Assembly: GCF_018139485.1 (NCBI RefSeq)
Contig: NZ_JAGSNF010000001.1
Span: 186,001-250,000, forward strand
DNA length: 64,000 bases
DNA from: Phycicoccus avicenniae
GTDB taxonomy: Bacteria > Actinomycetota > Actinomycetes > Actinomycetales > Dermatophilaceae
Direction of reading: 5' to 3'
The notes beneath the pieces are model-generated. The model was not told where the DNA came from and ran no database searches. It saw nothing but the letters and a program-made list of their open reading frames with translations. The translations under genes and the position numbers were made by a program. Shown here piece by piece: positions 8,788 to 16,422 of this stretch (the first letter of the stretch is position 1; each line of letters begins with the position of its first letter).

Positions 8788-9198
8788 TCAGGCCTGCTGC
8801 GGGTTCGCAGCGCCCGAGTACGAGGGCAGGTTCGCCACGAGGTCGCGGACGTCCTGGATCTCGGCGTACCGACGGGCGTGAAGAGCCTCGATCTTCTCCC
8901 CGATCTCAGGGTCCTCGTCGTCCGTCGTGTCGTACGAGACGAAGGACTCGACGATCGGCAGGCCCACGCGGTCCGTCGCGAGGTGGGCGGGATGCACGAG
9001 GTACTCCCAGAAGCCGTCGATGTCCGTGATGGCGAAGACCGCGCCGTACTCGAACTCGCCTCCGAGGTCACGGCCGACGACGTAGTGCTGGACCGAGGGG
9101 ATTTCCTGCCCCTGGGTCCGCAGGCTGTCGAGTGCCCGCTCGACGTCCTTCGGGTCGGCGTCGGCCTTCATGGTGAACCGGTTGTGGTGGTAGATCAC
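8788..9198 (-). CDS. Dabb family protein (stress-responsive alpha/beta barrel)
   Basis: 136 residues. GTG at 9198 preceded by GAGGAG six bases upstream; the longer open frame to 9,564 is not needed. The sequence IPSVQHYVVGRDLG, followed by an EYGAVFAITDIDGFWEYL strand-helix and VESFVSYD, is the dimeric alpha/beta barrel (Dabb) pattern. Members include plant stress proteins, olivetolic acid cyclase and uncharacterised bacterial proteins. Residues after about 105 extend past the core domain. It may act on a small polyketide-like or oxidised compound, in line with the SRPBCC gene nearby, but this is guesswork. It appears monocistronic. Confidence 0.75.
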   Translation of the reverse strand: MIYHHNRFTMKADADPKDVERALDSLRTQGQEIPSVQHYVVGRDLGGEFEYGAVFAITDIDGFWEYLVHPAHLATDRVGLPIVESFVSYDTTDDEDPEIGEKIEALHARRYAEIQDVRDLVANLPSYSGAANPQQA

Positions 9199-9343
9199 GG
9201 TCAACTCCTCATCTCGGCCGGGTTCCCGGCCGCAACGGTGCCTCCGGGACGGTCCCGGTACCAGACCCACGATGTCGGCGTTTCGTGCCCGCACGACCCG
9301 GAACCCCGTGTCCACCGCTGCCCATCGATGTTCGGTGGCGGGA

Positions 9344-9841
9344 CTACCGCATGACCCGGTCGACGAAGGTGAGCAGGTTGTGACGGAGGCGCGCGACGCG
9401 GCTCTCGACGGACAGGGTCTCGTGAATGACGGTGGCGCTCGGGGGCGCGAGGAGCCCTCGCGCGTAGAGGGAGCAGTCGAGGGACGTGCACATCTCGACT
9501 CCGACGGTGTTTCCGTCCCGTCCTGCCCGTCCCGCGCGCGGGGCGACCATGAGACCGACCCCATCGGCCCCGTGGGTCGTCGTGCACAGCGAACACATGC
9601 GCTTGCGTCGCAGTCCCTCGCCGCCGGTGGCGCGCTTGAGCCGGACCCCGACGGGACCGTGATCCGGGGTAGGTATCACGAGGTGTGCGTGCGCAGGGTT
9701 CTTCGGATCCAGCCAGGCCAGCATGTCGACGTCGTCCCACGACCTGGTCGCAAGATCCTGCGGAACGGTCATCCGGGAGATCTGGCCCTTCGTTGCGTTG
9801 ACGAAGCTGGAGCGCACCTGCGTCTCGGTGAGAGGTTCCAT
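9344..9841 (-). CDS. FBP domain protein (FusB-like elongation-factor-G-binding family)
   Basis: 165 residues from ATG 9841. The C-terminal half carries a treble-clef zinc finger with paired cysteines, MCSLC (about 83-87) and CTSLDC (about 117-122), as in the FBP domain (the C-terminal domain of FusB/FusC). The N-terminus SSFVNATKGQISRMTVP and the WDDVDMLAWLDP segment are usual for actinobacterial members. FusB proteins bind EF-G and rescue it from fusidic-acid-stalled ribosomes; whether this homologue protects from fusidic acid is untested. Its likely -10 (TATTAG, minus strand 9866-9861) lies beside an inverted repeat at 9872-9883, and it is divergent from the DUF1345 gene. Confidence 0.8.
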   Translation of the reverse strand: MEPLTETQVRSSFVNATKGQISRMTVPQDLATRSWDDVDMLAWLDPKNPAHAHLVIPTPDHGPVGVRLKRATGGEGLRRKRMCSLCTTTHGADGVGLMVAPRAGRAGRDGNTVGVEMCTSLDCSLYARGLLAPPSATVIHETLSVESRVARLRHNLLTFVDRVMR

Positions 9842-9860
9842 GCGTCCACTATGCGCACGC

Positions 9861-9883
9861 CTAATACACATAGGCAAATGCCT
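9861..9883 (-). promoter_or_regulatory. Probable promoter region of the FBP gene with inverted repeat
   Basis: On the minus strand a TATTAG -10-like hexamer (9866-9861) is preceded by the inverted repeat AGGCA-AA-TGCCT (9872-9883), which would sit in the spacer. No regulator is known. Confidence 0.35.
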
Positions 9884-9896
9884 TTGCTGAGGTGTT

Positions 9897-9928
9897 CTTG
9901 ACCTGGCCGTAGCGGCCACGTGTGCACT
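9897..9928 (+). promoter_or_regulatory. Repeated MerR-type promoter, site A
   Basis: -35 TTGACC (9898-9903), spacer exactly 19 bp, -10 TGCACT (9923-9928). The spacer begins with the dyad TGGCCG-TAG-CGGCCA (9904-9918). One of seven copies in the island. An ATG at 9936 lies seven bases after the -10 but opens a frame of only 13 codons. The likely target is the DUF1345 gene with its small upstream reading frame. Confidence 0.75.
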
Positions 9929-9961
9929 CTCGTCAATGTCCCTACCTCGCGAGGACGCCTC

Positions 9962-10087
9962 ATGCCCCTCTCGGTGACCAGGATTCACTGGTCGTCCGCT
10001 CGTGGATTCGTCGTGTCTGCTGACGCCGAAGCTGCCGTACGCCGCCTCTCCCACGCGATGGTCGCCGCGCGGACGAGGGCATCATGA
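9962..10087 (+). CDS. Small ORF upstream of and overlapping the DUF1345 gene
   Basis: 41 codons from ATG 9962 with GCGAGGA upstream. Its TGA (10085-10087) overlaps the ATG of the DUF1345 gene in the ATGA arrangement used for translational coupling. The peptide (MPLSVTRIHWSSARGFVV at its start, ending RTRAS) has no known domain. It lies about 30 bases after the -10 of promoter site A. It may be a leader that couples translation to the membrane protein, or just an untranslated leader that happens to be open. Confidence 0.35.
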   Translation: MPLSVTRIHWSSARGFVVSADAEAAVRRLSHAMVAARTRAS

Positions 10088-10866
10088 CGCCGGTGCGGGG
10101 AGGGTCCGCCGAGGACGAGCGGTCCGTCGATGCCACCCCCGACGCCGATGCGACCCCCTCGTACACCTCCCGGTCGCGATTGCAGTCCGACCGGGCTCGT
10201 TACTGGACGAGCACCGGATCGGCCATCCTCGCCACCATCGTGGTTATCGGGCCGGCGATGGTCTCGGGAGGTGTCGCCGTCGATCTCACGGGGCGCACCG
10301 TGGCGATCGTCTACTTCGTCATGTGGGTGCTCTTCTGCTGGTTCTACGCGGGGCTGACCTGGCGAGCCATGCACGGGCATGACGGGTCCGCGCTCGCCCG
10401 CTTGCTGCGTGAGAGCGCCGAGGAGCGACGCGCTCGACGGCGCACGGAGTCCTTCTGGGCCACCGGCGGGCCGTCTGCGGCCGTCGTCCTGTGCCTGCTC
10501 GCCCTCGTGGCGGTCTTGTTCACGGCCGTGCTCCCAGAGCTGCGCACGGATGCCATTGTCGCAGCGCTCGCAGTGGCCGTCGTCGCGGCCACCTGGGTCC
10601 TGCTCGTCGCCGTGTACGCCGTGCACTACGCCCGGGAACAGGCGAACGTCGGAGGCCTGAGGTTCCCCGGAGACGACGGCGAGGCCCCGTTCGAGGACTT
10701 CGTCTACGTCGCCGTCCAGGTCGCGACGACGTTCGCGACGTCCGACGTCACCGTCACCTCGACCGCGATGAGGCGGGAGGTGACGCTGCACAGCGTCATC
10801 GTGTTCACCTTCAACACCGTGGTCGTCGCCCTGCTCGTCTCGGTCCTCGTCGCCGGCCGGGGCTAG
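10084..10866 (+). CDS. DUF1345 family membrane protein
   Basis: 260 residues. ATG at 10084 with GAGGG upstream. After a charged N-terminus of about 45 residues there are five hydrophobic segments, roughly at 46-66, 72-94, 135-158, 163-185 and 237-258. The segment DFVYVAVQVATTFATSDV before the last helix is the DUF1345 signature; this family is related in sequence pattern to the pore region of ion channels, but its function is unknown. It follows the MerR-type promoter A, so it is probably induced with the other targets of that promoter. It is alone on its strand before the TetR-controlled hydrolase gene. Confidence 0.8.
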   Translation: MTPVRGGSAEDERSVDATPDADATPSYTSRSRLQSDRARYWTSTGSAILATIVVIGPAMVSGGVAVDLTGRTVAIVYFVMWVLFCWFYAGLTWRAMHGHDGSALARLLRESAEERRARRRTESFWATGGPSAAVVLCLLALVAVLFTAVLPELRTDAIVAALAVAVVAATWVLLVAVYAVHYAREQANVGGLRFPGDDGEAPFEDFVYVAVQVATTFATSDVTVTSTAMRREVTLHSVIVFTFNTVVVALLVSVLVAGRG

Positions 10867-10916
10867 CGCGCAGGGTCGAAGCGGGGCTCGCCGACCGCGA
10901 TCATGAACAGTGCTCG

Positions 10917-10944
10917 ACTAAACGGAGTGGCATTCCGTATATTT
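10917..10944 (+). promoter_or_regulatory. TetR-type operator/promoter before the hydrolase gene
   Basis: A 17-bp dyad ACGGAGTGGCATTCCGT (10922-10938; seven of eight pairs) overlaps a TATATT -10-like element (10938-10943). It lies about 100 bp before the hydrolase start. The TetR gene at 12,084 directly downstream is the natural candidate repressor (inference). Confidence 0.55.
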
Positions 10945-11041
10945 GTGAGTCCAGCGGATCATGACGCCAAGCGCAAGTCCGCTGCGGACACCACTTCGCG
11001 CGGGCGGACACTGCTCGCGCCCGAGCCCTTCGGAGAACGCC

Positions 11042-11995
11042 ATGAGCAGGACGATCGACGAGATCGAGACCATTACTTCGGGTGGAGCCAGTCCCGTCGT
11101 CACCTACCACCCGGTCGTCCTCGACGTCCCGGGCCGAGCCGTGCCGCTGGCCCTCAAGGTGTCCGCGCCGGCGAACGGCACCGACCTTCCTGTCCTCCTG
11201 CTCTCACACGGACACGGCGCCTCGGTCTTCCTGTCATCACTCCACGGATACGGTCCGCTCTCGAACTACTTCGCCTCTGAGGGGTTCGTCGTCCTCCAGC
11301 CGACCCACCTGGACTCCGGCACCCTCGGCCTGCGCGAGGCCGACGACCCCGACGCCCCGCTCTACGCGCGCTCGCGGGCCGCGGACATGCGTTACCTCGT
11401 CGACCACCTCGGCGACATCGAGTCGACCGTGCCGGGTCTCGCCGGTCGGGTCGACCACGATCGCATCGCCGCCGCCGGCCACTCCTTGGGCGGACACACG
11501 ACGTGCATGCTCCTGGGGATGGGCGCACAGGACCCCGCCACCGGGGAGACGCTCGACGCCCGCATCGACCGCGTCCGAGCCGGTGTCGTCCTCGCGGCGC
11601 CGGGCAACGGCGACCTGGCCGACTGGGCTGCCGAGAACTACCCCTGGCTGCGGGTCTGCGACTTCTCGACGATGACGACGGACGCGCTCGTCGTCGCGGG
11701 GGACGAGGACCTCAACCCGATGTTCTCGGACCGGCTCAGCTACCGTTGGGACTCCTACACCCAGAGCCCGGGGCCGAAGTCCCTCCTCATGCTGCACGGC
11801 GCCGAGCACATGCTCGGGGGTGTGTCCGGGTACGACGCGGACGAGACGACGGACGAGGACCCGCAGCGGGTCGCGCTCCTGCGGTCGGTGGCGGTCGCAT
11901 ACCTCCGCTCCGTGCTCTATCCCGGCGACCGGTCCTGGAACGACGCGGTCGCTGGTCTCGCGTCCGAACCGACGGCCACGGTCGAGGAGAAGTAG
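11042..11995 (+). CDS. Alpha/beta hydrolase (chlorophyllase/dienelactone-hydrolase-like)
   Basis: 317 residues. ATG 11042 with GGAG seven bases before. The oxyanion region LLSHGHGAS (about 51-59) is followed by the nucleophile elbow GHSLGG (about 147-152) and a late GAEHMLGG with the likely catalytic His. Acid-residue candidates lie in GDEDLN (about 220). This pattern fits esterases of the chlorophyllase-like/platelet-activating-factor hydrolase group. No signal peptide is seen, so the enzyme is probably cytoplasmic. A 17-bp dyad lies in its promoter and a TetR gene begins 89 bp downstream on the same strand. The two form a probable substrate-inducible degradation or detoxification pair; the ester substrate is unknown. 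Confidence 0.8.
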   Translation: MSRTIDEIETITSGGASPVVTYHPVVLDVPGRAVPLALKVSAPANGTDLPVLLLSHGHGASVFLSSLHGYGPLSNYFASEGFVVLQPTHLDSGTLGLREADDPDAPLYARSRAADMRYLVDHLGDIESTVPGLAGRVDHDRIAAAGHSLGGHTTCMLLGMGAQDPATGETLDARIDRVRAGVVLAAPGNGDLADWAAENYPWLRVCDFSTMTTDALVVAGDEDLNPMFSDRLSYRWDSYTQSPGPKSLLMLHGAEHMLGGVSGYDADETTDEDPQRVALLRSVAVAYLRSVLYPGDRSWNDAVAGLASEPTATVEEK

Positions 11996-12083
11996 CGCCT
12001 CCGAGCCGTCGTCCCGGCGTACCCGTACGCTCGTCGAGGGCGTCGCCACGGACGTCGCCGGAGCGAAGGAGCGTCGTCGGAGG

Positions 12084-12659
12084 ATGTCAGGCACCTCTAG
12101 TCAGCGGCGTCCGCGGATCGACGGGCAACGCAACCGGGCTGCGGTGCTCGCTGGGGCCAAGACCGTTTTCGCCGCTCGCCCGGACTCATACGTGTCCATG
12201 GCCGACATCGCCCGCGCGACAGGGGTGGGCGTCGGCACCGTCTACCGGCACTTCTCGAGCCGGAGCGAGCTGCTCGAGGCCGTCTTCACCGAGGAGGTGG
12301 ACCGGGTGTGCGCGCAGGCGCGGCCCCTCGACGGCCGGTCGCCCGGAGCCTCACTGGAGGCATGGCTGCGGACGTTCTTCGCGTTCGCGCGGGAGCGCAA
12401 CCACGTGTCTCTCGAGCTCATCGCGGACATCGGGGTGGACACGATCTTATTCCGTGAGGACAGGTCACGGTTCTGCGCCGCGGGCGGTCCTTTGCTGGAC
12501 GCCGCGCAACGCAGCGGTGAGGTCGGGCACCGACTCGACATCGGTCAGGTGCTCGACGCGCTGGTCTGGCTCGCGCGCGGGCAGGGCGATGACGATCACG
12601 TCCGGCCCATCGTCGAGGTGTTCCTCGCCGGACTCCGGGAACCGGCGAGGACGGACTGA
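12084..12659 (+). CDS. TetR/AcrR family transcriptional regulator
   Basis: 191 residues from ATG 12084; GAAGGAG lies further upstream and a GGAGG directly touches the start, so initiation is plausible but not ideal. The N-terminal helix-turn-helix is clear: ADIARATGVGVGTVYRHF (about residues 36-53). The C-terminal ligand-binding half is of the type found in small-molecule repressors. It follows the alpha/beta hydrolase gene on the same strand, and the dyad at 10,922 is its probable operator. The ligand is likely the substrate of the hydrolase. Confidence 0.8.
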   Translation: MSGTSSQRRPRIDGQRNRAAVLAGAKTVFAARPDSYVSMADIARATGVGVGTVYRHFSSRSELLEAVFTEEVDRVCAQARPLDGRSPGASLEAWLRTFFAFARERNHVSLELIADIGVDTILFREDRSRFCAAGGPLLDAAQRSGEVGHRLDIGQVLDALVWLARGQGDDDHVRPIVEVFLAGLREPARTD

Positions 12660-12817
12660 TCCCCGCCGCGGCGTGCCGCAGCCGTCTACCAGGAGACTGA
12701 ACCGCGGACAGGCGGGCGCCCGAGCGCGGCCGGGCGGTGTGCGCGGCGCGAGAAAAGGTCGTCGCCGTCGGTCACGAGCGGCAGAGCGCTCGAGGCGCGG
12801 GCCTTGTTCGGTGTGGC

Positions 12818-13821
12818 CTAGCGAGAGACTCCGGCCACGAGGTCCGTCGACACGTCCCACAGTCGTCGTGCAGACACGGGATCGAGGGCCCACGCCTTGA
12901 CGCCGTGCGGGTGGTCGCTCAGCAGGGCGTCGTCCGGGACCGGGTAGGCCTCGCGGCAGTCGTCGAGATAGTGCCCGCCGGTGTGGGCGAACGCCGGGTG
13001 CACCGCGGCGACGAGCGTCGTGGCCGCCCCCTGCTCGGGAGTCTTGTAGCGGAAGACACCGGCGGCCTCTGCCGCGTCGAGCGACGCCTTCTGCTCCGCA
13101 CTGAAGTGGCGCTGCAGCCCGGTGGCGACGCCGCCGGGGTTGGCCGTGTTCGCCACGACACCGTCGTAGGCCCACCGTCGGCTCGCCTCCACCGACATCA
13201 GGGAGGCGGCGGTCTTGGACCGGGCATAGGCGATCTGCGGGTCGTACGGCCGGGACCGGAAGTGCGGGTCGTCCAGTCGACGTCGGCCCGCATGAGCGCG
13301 GTCGAGCTGAGGTTCACGATGCGGGAGCCGTCCCGCTCGGCCGACCCCCGACGGAGTGCGTCGTGCAGGCCTGTCGTCAGGGCGAAGTGTCCGAGGTAGT
13401 TGACGACGAACTGCAGCTCCCACCCCTCGCGGGTGCGCTCGAGCCCCGACGTCACGACGCCGGCGTTGTTGACGAGCAGATGCAGGGGCCCTTCCCAGGC
13501 CGCGACGAACCGGGCCACCGACCCGAGGTCGGCCAGGTCGAGGTGCACTGCCCGGACCGGTCCGGGAACGTCGGCGTCGACGGCCGCGGCGGCCGTCCGA
13601 CCCGCGTCCAGGGCGCGCACCGCCATCGTGACGTCGGCTCCGGCGGATGCCAGGGCCCAAGTCGTCGCGAGGCCGATCCCGCCAGCTCCGCCGGTGACGA
13701 CCGCACGCAGGCCGGAGAGGTCGTGGCCCGCGACGACCTCGGAGGCGGTGGCCGAGCCGTCGAACTCGGTCGTCAGGAGACGAGGGCCGGGCATTCCGCG
13801 GTCGTGGTTCGTCGTGGTCAC
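12818..13821 (-). pseudogene. Short-chain dehydrogenase/reductase, interrupted by a frameshift
   Basis: GTG at 13821 with GGAGG upstream starts an SDR of the retinol-dehydrogenase/WW-oxidoreductase-like type. TGGAGGIG (43-50) is the cofactor motif and LLVNNAGVV follows near 118. The frame then fails at about 13,273 (after RADVDWT); the adjacent frame resumes with DPHFRSRPYDPQIAYARSKT, containing the catalytic YxxxK, and runs to TGA at 12,818. A single missing G in TGG(G)AC at 13,273-13,274 restores one protein of about 334 residues. It is therefore either a recent frameshift mutation separating cofactor and catalytic halves or a base-calling error. The MerR-type promoter E lies about 100 bp upstream, so it belongs to the repeated-promoter set. 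Confidence 0.8.
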
Positions 13822-13918
13822 TGGGTCCTCCGGTCGGCGGGGGGGTATTCGGGAACACCGGTGGGGTGGCTATCGACCGCCGCCGGACGGCGGGCCGCCA
13901 CGAGGCAAAGACGCGTTC

Positions 13919-13950
13919 ATCCGACACCTGGCCCCCGCGGCCACCTCAAG
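13919..13950 (-). promoter_or_regulatory. Repeated MerR-type promoter, site E
   Basis: Read on the minus strand: -35 TTGAGG (13949-13944), 19-bp spacer, -10 TCGGAT (13924-13919). The spacer dyad TGGCCG-CGG-GGGCCA has one unpaired base per arm set. It lies between the end of MerR-2 and the start of the frameshifted SDR, which it should drive. Confidence 0.7.
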
Positions 13951-13975
13951 CGGTGCTCCTGCTCCGCCCGGCCCG

Positions 13976-14704
13976 TCAGTCCTCGAAGGATCGCGTCGGG
14001 CGGCCCATCGCTCGGGCCGCTCGGACGAGGACGTCCCGCTGGTTGGAGGAGTACAGGTCGGCGATGGCCAGCTGGACCGTCCGCTGTCGGAGAGCGGCAC
14101 CCGCGTCAATACGGTCGAACAGGTCCGAACGCTGCAGTGCGATGGTGCAGAGGTGGTCGGCGATCCCCGATCCTATGGCCCGGTTGACATGCTCGTCGGG
14201 CTCGTCCGGAAGAGCGTCGAAGGCCGCGACGGCGGGATGGGTCCGGTACAGCACCAGGAGCTCGAGGTACGCATCGAGGCCGTCCGGCTCCATGGCGCGG
14301 CTCAGGACGACGAGGAAGGCGCGTTCGGCCGGCGGAAGCCCCGAGGCGACGGCCGCCGCCTGCGCTGGCAGGTCGGTGGGACTCGCCCGCTCCAGCATGG
14401 CCGCCAGCTCGAGCCGTGTCTGCTCCAGCTCGCGCACGGCGGACGCGAGCCGGTCATCCAAGGCGCGGAGCGCCGAGGCGGGATGCTCGTCGGCGTCCCC
14501 GATGGCCGCGACCTCGGGCAGGCTCAGGCCGAGGCCGACGAGCCGTCGGATCCGCAGGAGTCGGATGAGATGCGACACCCCGTACTGGCCGTACCCGTTC
14601 GTGCCGCGGCTGGGGGCAGGGAGCAGGCCGATGTCGTGGTAGTGACGGACGGTCCTGCGGCTGGTCTCGGCGAGCTCACCGAGCTCGCGTGGGCTCCAGG
14701 CCAT
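13976..14704 (-). CDS. MerR family transcriptional regulator, long form (MerR-2)
   Basis: 242 residues. ATG 14704 with AGGAAAGAGG upstream. The MerR winged helix (SPRELGELAETSRRTVRHYH, then NGYGQYG) is followed by a dimerisation helix and a long C-terminal part without metal-binding cysteines. It aligns with MerR-1 over its whole length, with shared blocks such as YGV-HL-RLLRIRRL and SPTDLP/APTDLP. Its start overlaps the end of a TetR gene by 29 bases, so the two are one transcription unit. The repeated MerR-type promoters E (13,950) and F (15,463) lie on either side of this two-gene unit, making MerR-2 the best candidate activator for the whole set (inference from position). Confidence 0.85.
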   Translation of the reverse strand: MAWSPRELGELAETSRRTVRHYHDIGLLPAPSRGTNGYGQYGVSHLIRLLRIRRLVGLGLSLPEVAAIGDADEHPASALRALDDRLASAVRELEQTRLELAAMLERASPTDLPAQAAAVASGLPPAERAFLVVLSRAMEPDGLDAYLELLVLYRTHPAVAAFDALPDEPDEHVNRAIGSGIADHLCTIALQRSDLFDRIDAGAALRQRTVQLAIADLYSSNQRDVLVRAARAMGRPTRSFED

Positions 14705-15353
14705 GTCGGCCTCTTTCCTGGTTGTGAAGGCGGGGGCGTTCACCGTGGGAGGCGACGCCGTCGGTGGGTGGCCAGTCGCGCAGGACCGCGTCGAGGACGT
14801 TGACCACCCGACCGAGCGACTCCTCGGCCGGTGGGTCGCTGTGGTCGAAGGATCCCGAGAGCTCGAGGTCGACCATCCCGTGGACGAGCGCGCTGAGCAC
14901 GCGGATGGCATGCACCGTCTCGACGGGGTCGGTGATGTCGTACCCCCGGAGCACCGCTCGCAGCTGATCCGCTTGCCGCGGACCGGCACTGGCGATCGCC
15001 GTCTCGGCGTCGAGGGGGGTGCGTGCGGCGGCGTAGCGGCCGGGGTGTCGGCGCGCGTACGCGCGCATCGTGAGCACGAGTGCCGCGACCGCGTCCCGCC
15101 CTGACCGTCCGGCGAGCGCCTCGGCGACCTCATCGGCGATCTCGGTGAACGCGAGAAGGGCCACCCGCACTCGCAGGTCGGACGTGCCCCGCACGTGTGC
15201 GTAGAGGCTCGGAGTTGAGACACCGACGCGCCGGGCGAGTGCCGTCACGGTCACCGCGTCGATTCCCTCTTCGTCGGCGAGGGCAGCTGCCTCGCGGGCG
15301 AGGATCTCTGGAGTAAGACCGGCTCTGGGCAAAGGGATACCTCTAACGACCAT
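14676..15353 (-). CDS. TetR/AcrR family transcriptional regulator
   Basis: 225 residues from ATG 15353. There is no ribosome binding site; a -10-like TAGGCA (minus strand 15366-15361) ends seven bases before the ATG, so translation may be leaderless. The helix-turn-helix VTALARRVGVSTPSLYAHVR (about 40-59) is clear. The C-terminal half (MRAYARRHPGRYAAARTP, then VHAIRVLSALVHGMVDLE) matches the WHG-type ligand domain of actinobacterial TetR proteins. The last 29 bases overlap MerR-2, so the two regulators are co-expressed. The unit is divergent from the CPBP/SDR/acyltransferase/ABC operon, sharing the intergenic region that holds promoter F. Confidence 0.8.
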   Translation of the reverse strand: MVVRGIPLPRAGLTPEILAREAAALADEEGIDAVTVTALARRVGVSTPSLYAHVRGTSDLRVRVALLAFTEIADEVAEALAGRSGRDAVAALVLTMRAYARRHPGRYAAARTPLDAETAIASAGPRQADQLRAVLRGYDITDPVETVHAIRVLSALVHGMVDLELSGSFDHSDPPAEESLGRVVNVLDAVLRDWPPTDGVASHGERPRLHNQERGRHGLEPTRAR

Positions 15354-15462
15354 CGGAACATGCCTAACCGTCCACCGAACGTACCAACGGCCACGGCTGT
15401 TCCGTCTTCCAGCAACATCCGGACGGTCGTCGAGAATCGTGACCCAGGTCACATGCCGTCGC

Positions 15463-15494
15463 CTTGAGGTGGACGCAGGGGCCACGTGTGACGT
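15463..15494 (+). promoter_or_regulatory. Repeated MerR-type promoter, site F
   Basis: -35 TTGAGG (15464-15469), 19-bp spacer, -10 TGACGT (15489-15494). The dyad is the most degenerate of the set (TGGACG-CAG-GGGCCA). It faces the CPBP gene and the six-gene operon behind it. ATG 15500 lies five bases after the -10. Confidence 0.65.
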
Positions 15495-15499
15495 GGGTC

Positions 15500-16297
15500 A
15501 TGCAGGGCGGATGCCGCCGTGCCCGACCTCGTCGTCCTCTCCCAGAAAGCCCTCTCGTGTCGACTCGTGCCGCAGACCGTCTCGGTCGCCCGTCCCCGTC
15601 ATCCGAGGATTCGCACACCCATCAAAGCGGCAGAGGTGAGCGGCCCGGTGTGCCGGAGGTAGCCGTCGGGCTGCTCGTGTGGGCCGCCGCCGTCTTCGGG
15701 CTCGTTCCCCAGCTGCGTCGGCTCGACCTCTCGCCCGAGCTGACCGGACTGGTCCTGACCGCGCTGTCCGGGGTCTTCGCCGCTCTCGGGTTCGCAGCGG
15801 CGTCCTCGCTGCGCATCCGCTCGGGTGCGTCCTTCGGGATTCGGCGGGTCTCCCGGCGGTGGCTGCTCGTCGCCGTGGGGCTGGGGGTGGCGACTCTCAT
15901 CGTGAAGAGCCTCGCGTCCGCCGCCTGGATCCTCGTCAGCGGCGAGCAGAGCAACCCGCAGGCCGAGTACGCGCAGGGAGCCGGAGGCGGCCTGCTGTAC
16001 CTCGTCCTCGCCACCCTGTTCCTCGGCGTCGTCACTCCCGTGGGCGAGGAGCTGCTGTTCCGCGGCGTCGTGGCCAACGCTCTCCTGCGCTGGGGGCCCG
16101 TGATGGCTGTCGGCGGCAGCGCGTTGGTCTTCGCGCTCTGTCACGGCGTCAACTCCGTCCTGCCTGCGGCTTTCGTCCTCGGCCTCGTCACCGCGGAGCT
16201 CTTCCGCCGGACCGAGTCCATCTGGCCAGGAGTCGTCGTACACGTCGTCGTCAACCTGCCCGCCCCGCTCGTCTCCGTGCTCTACGGCCTCGGTTAG
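15500..16297 (+). CDS. CPBP family intramembrane protease (CAAX-like)
   Basis: 265 residues if started at ATG 15500, chosen because it falls five bases after the -10 of promoter F, as in other leaderless members of this promoter set. GTG 15557 (246 residues) is the alternative; it has only a weak AGAAAG. Six or so membrane segments follow a polar N-terminus. The CPBP motif EELLFRG is at about 183-189, and a second motif CHGVNS with the catalytic His lies at about 214-219. Bacterial CPBP proteins cleave or modify membrane-embedded peptides, and some confer immunity to bacteriocins. It precedes the SDR/acyltransferase/ABC genes by 125 bp and probably shares their promoter. Confidence 0.75.
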   Translation: MQGGCRRARPRRPLPESPLVSTRAADRLGRPSPSSEDSHTHQSGRGERPGVPEVAVGLLVWAAAVFGLVPQLRRLDLSPELTGLVLTALSGVFAALGFAAASSLRIRSGASFGIRRVSRRWLLVAVGLGVATLIVKSLASAAWILVSGEQSNPQAEYAQGAGGGLLYLVLATLFLGVVTPVGEELLFRGVVANALLRWGPVMAVGGSALVFALCHGVNSVLPAAFVLGLVTAELFRRTESIWPGVVVHVVVNLPAPLVSVLYGLG

Positions 16298-16422
16298 AGC
16301 CCCGAGGCAGCAGACCGACGTCGGCGCTCCAGGCCCCCCGCCCACGAGTCGAGGTCCGGTTCTCCGGACTGCGACGCCTCGCGACCACCCGTCGCGTTCC
16401 TCTCGACGAAAGGACCCACGAG

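Noticed and set aside
9284-9297. Palindrome TCGTGC-CC-GCACGA between the Dabb and FBP genes
   Set aside because: Perfect but short, with no gene start close enough or regulator nearby to support a function.
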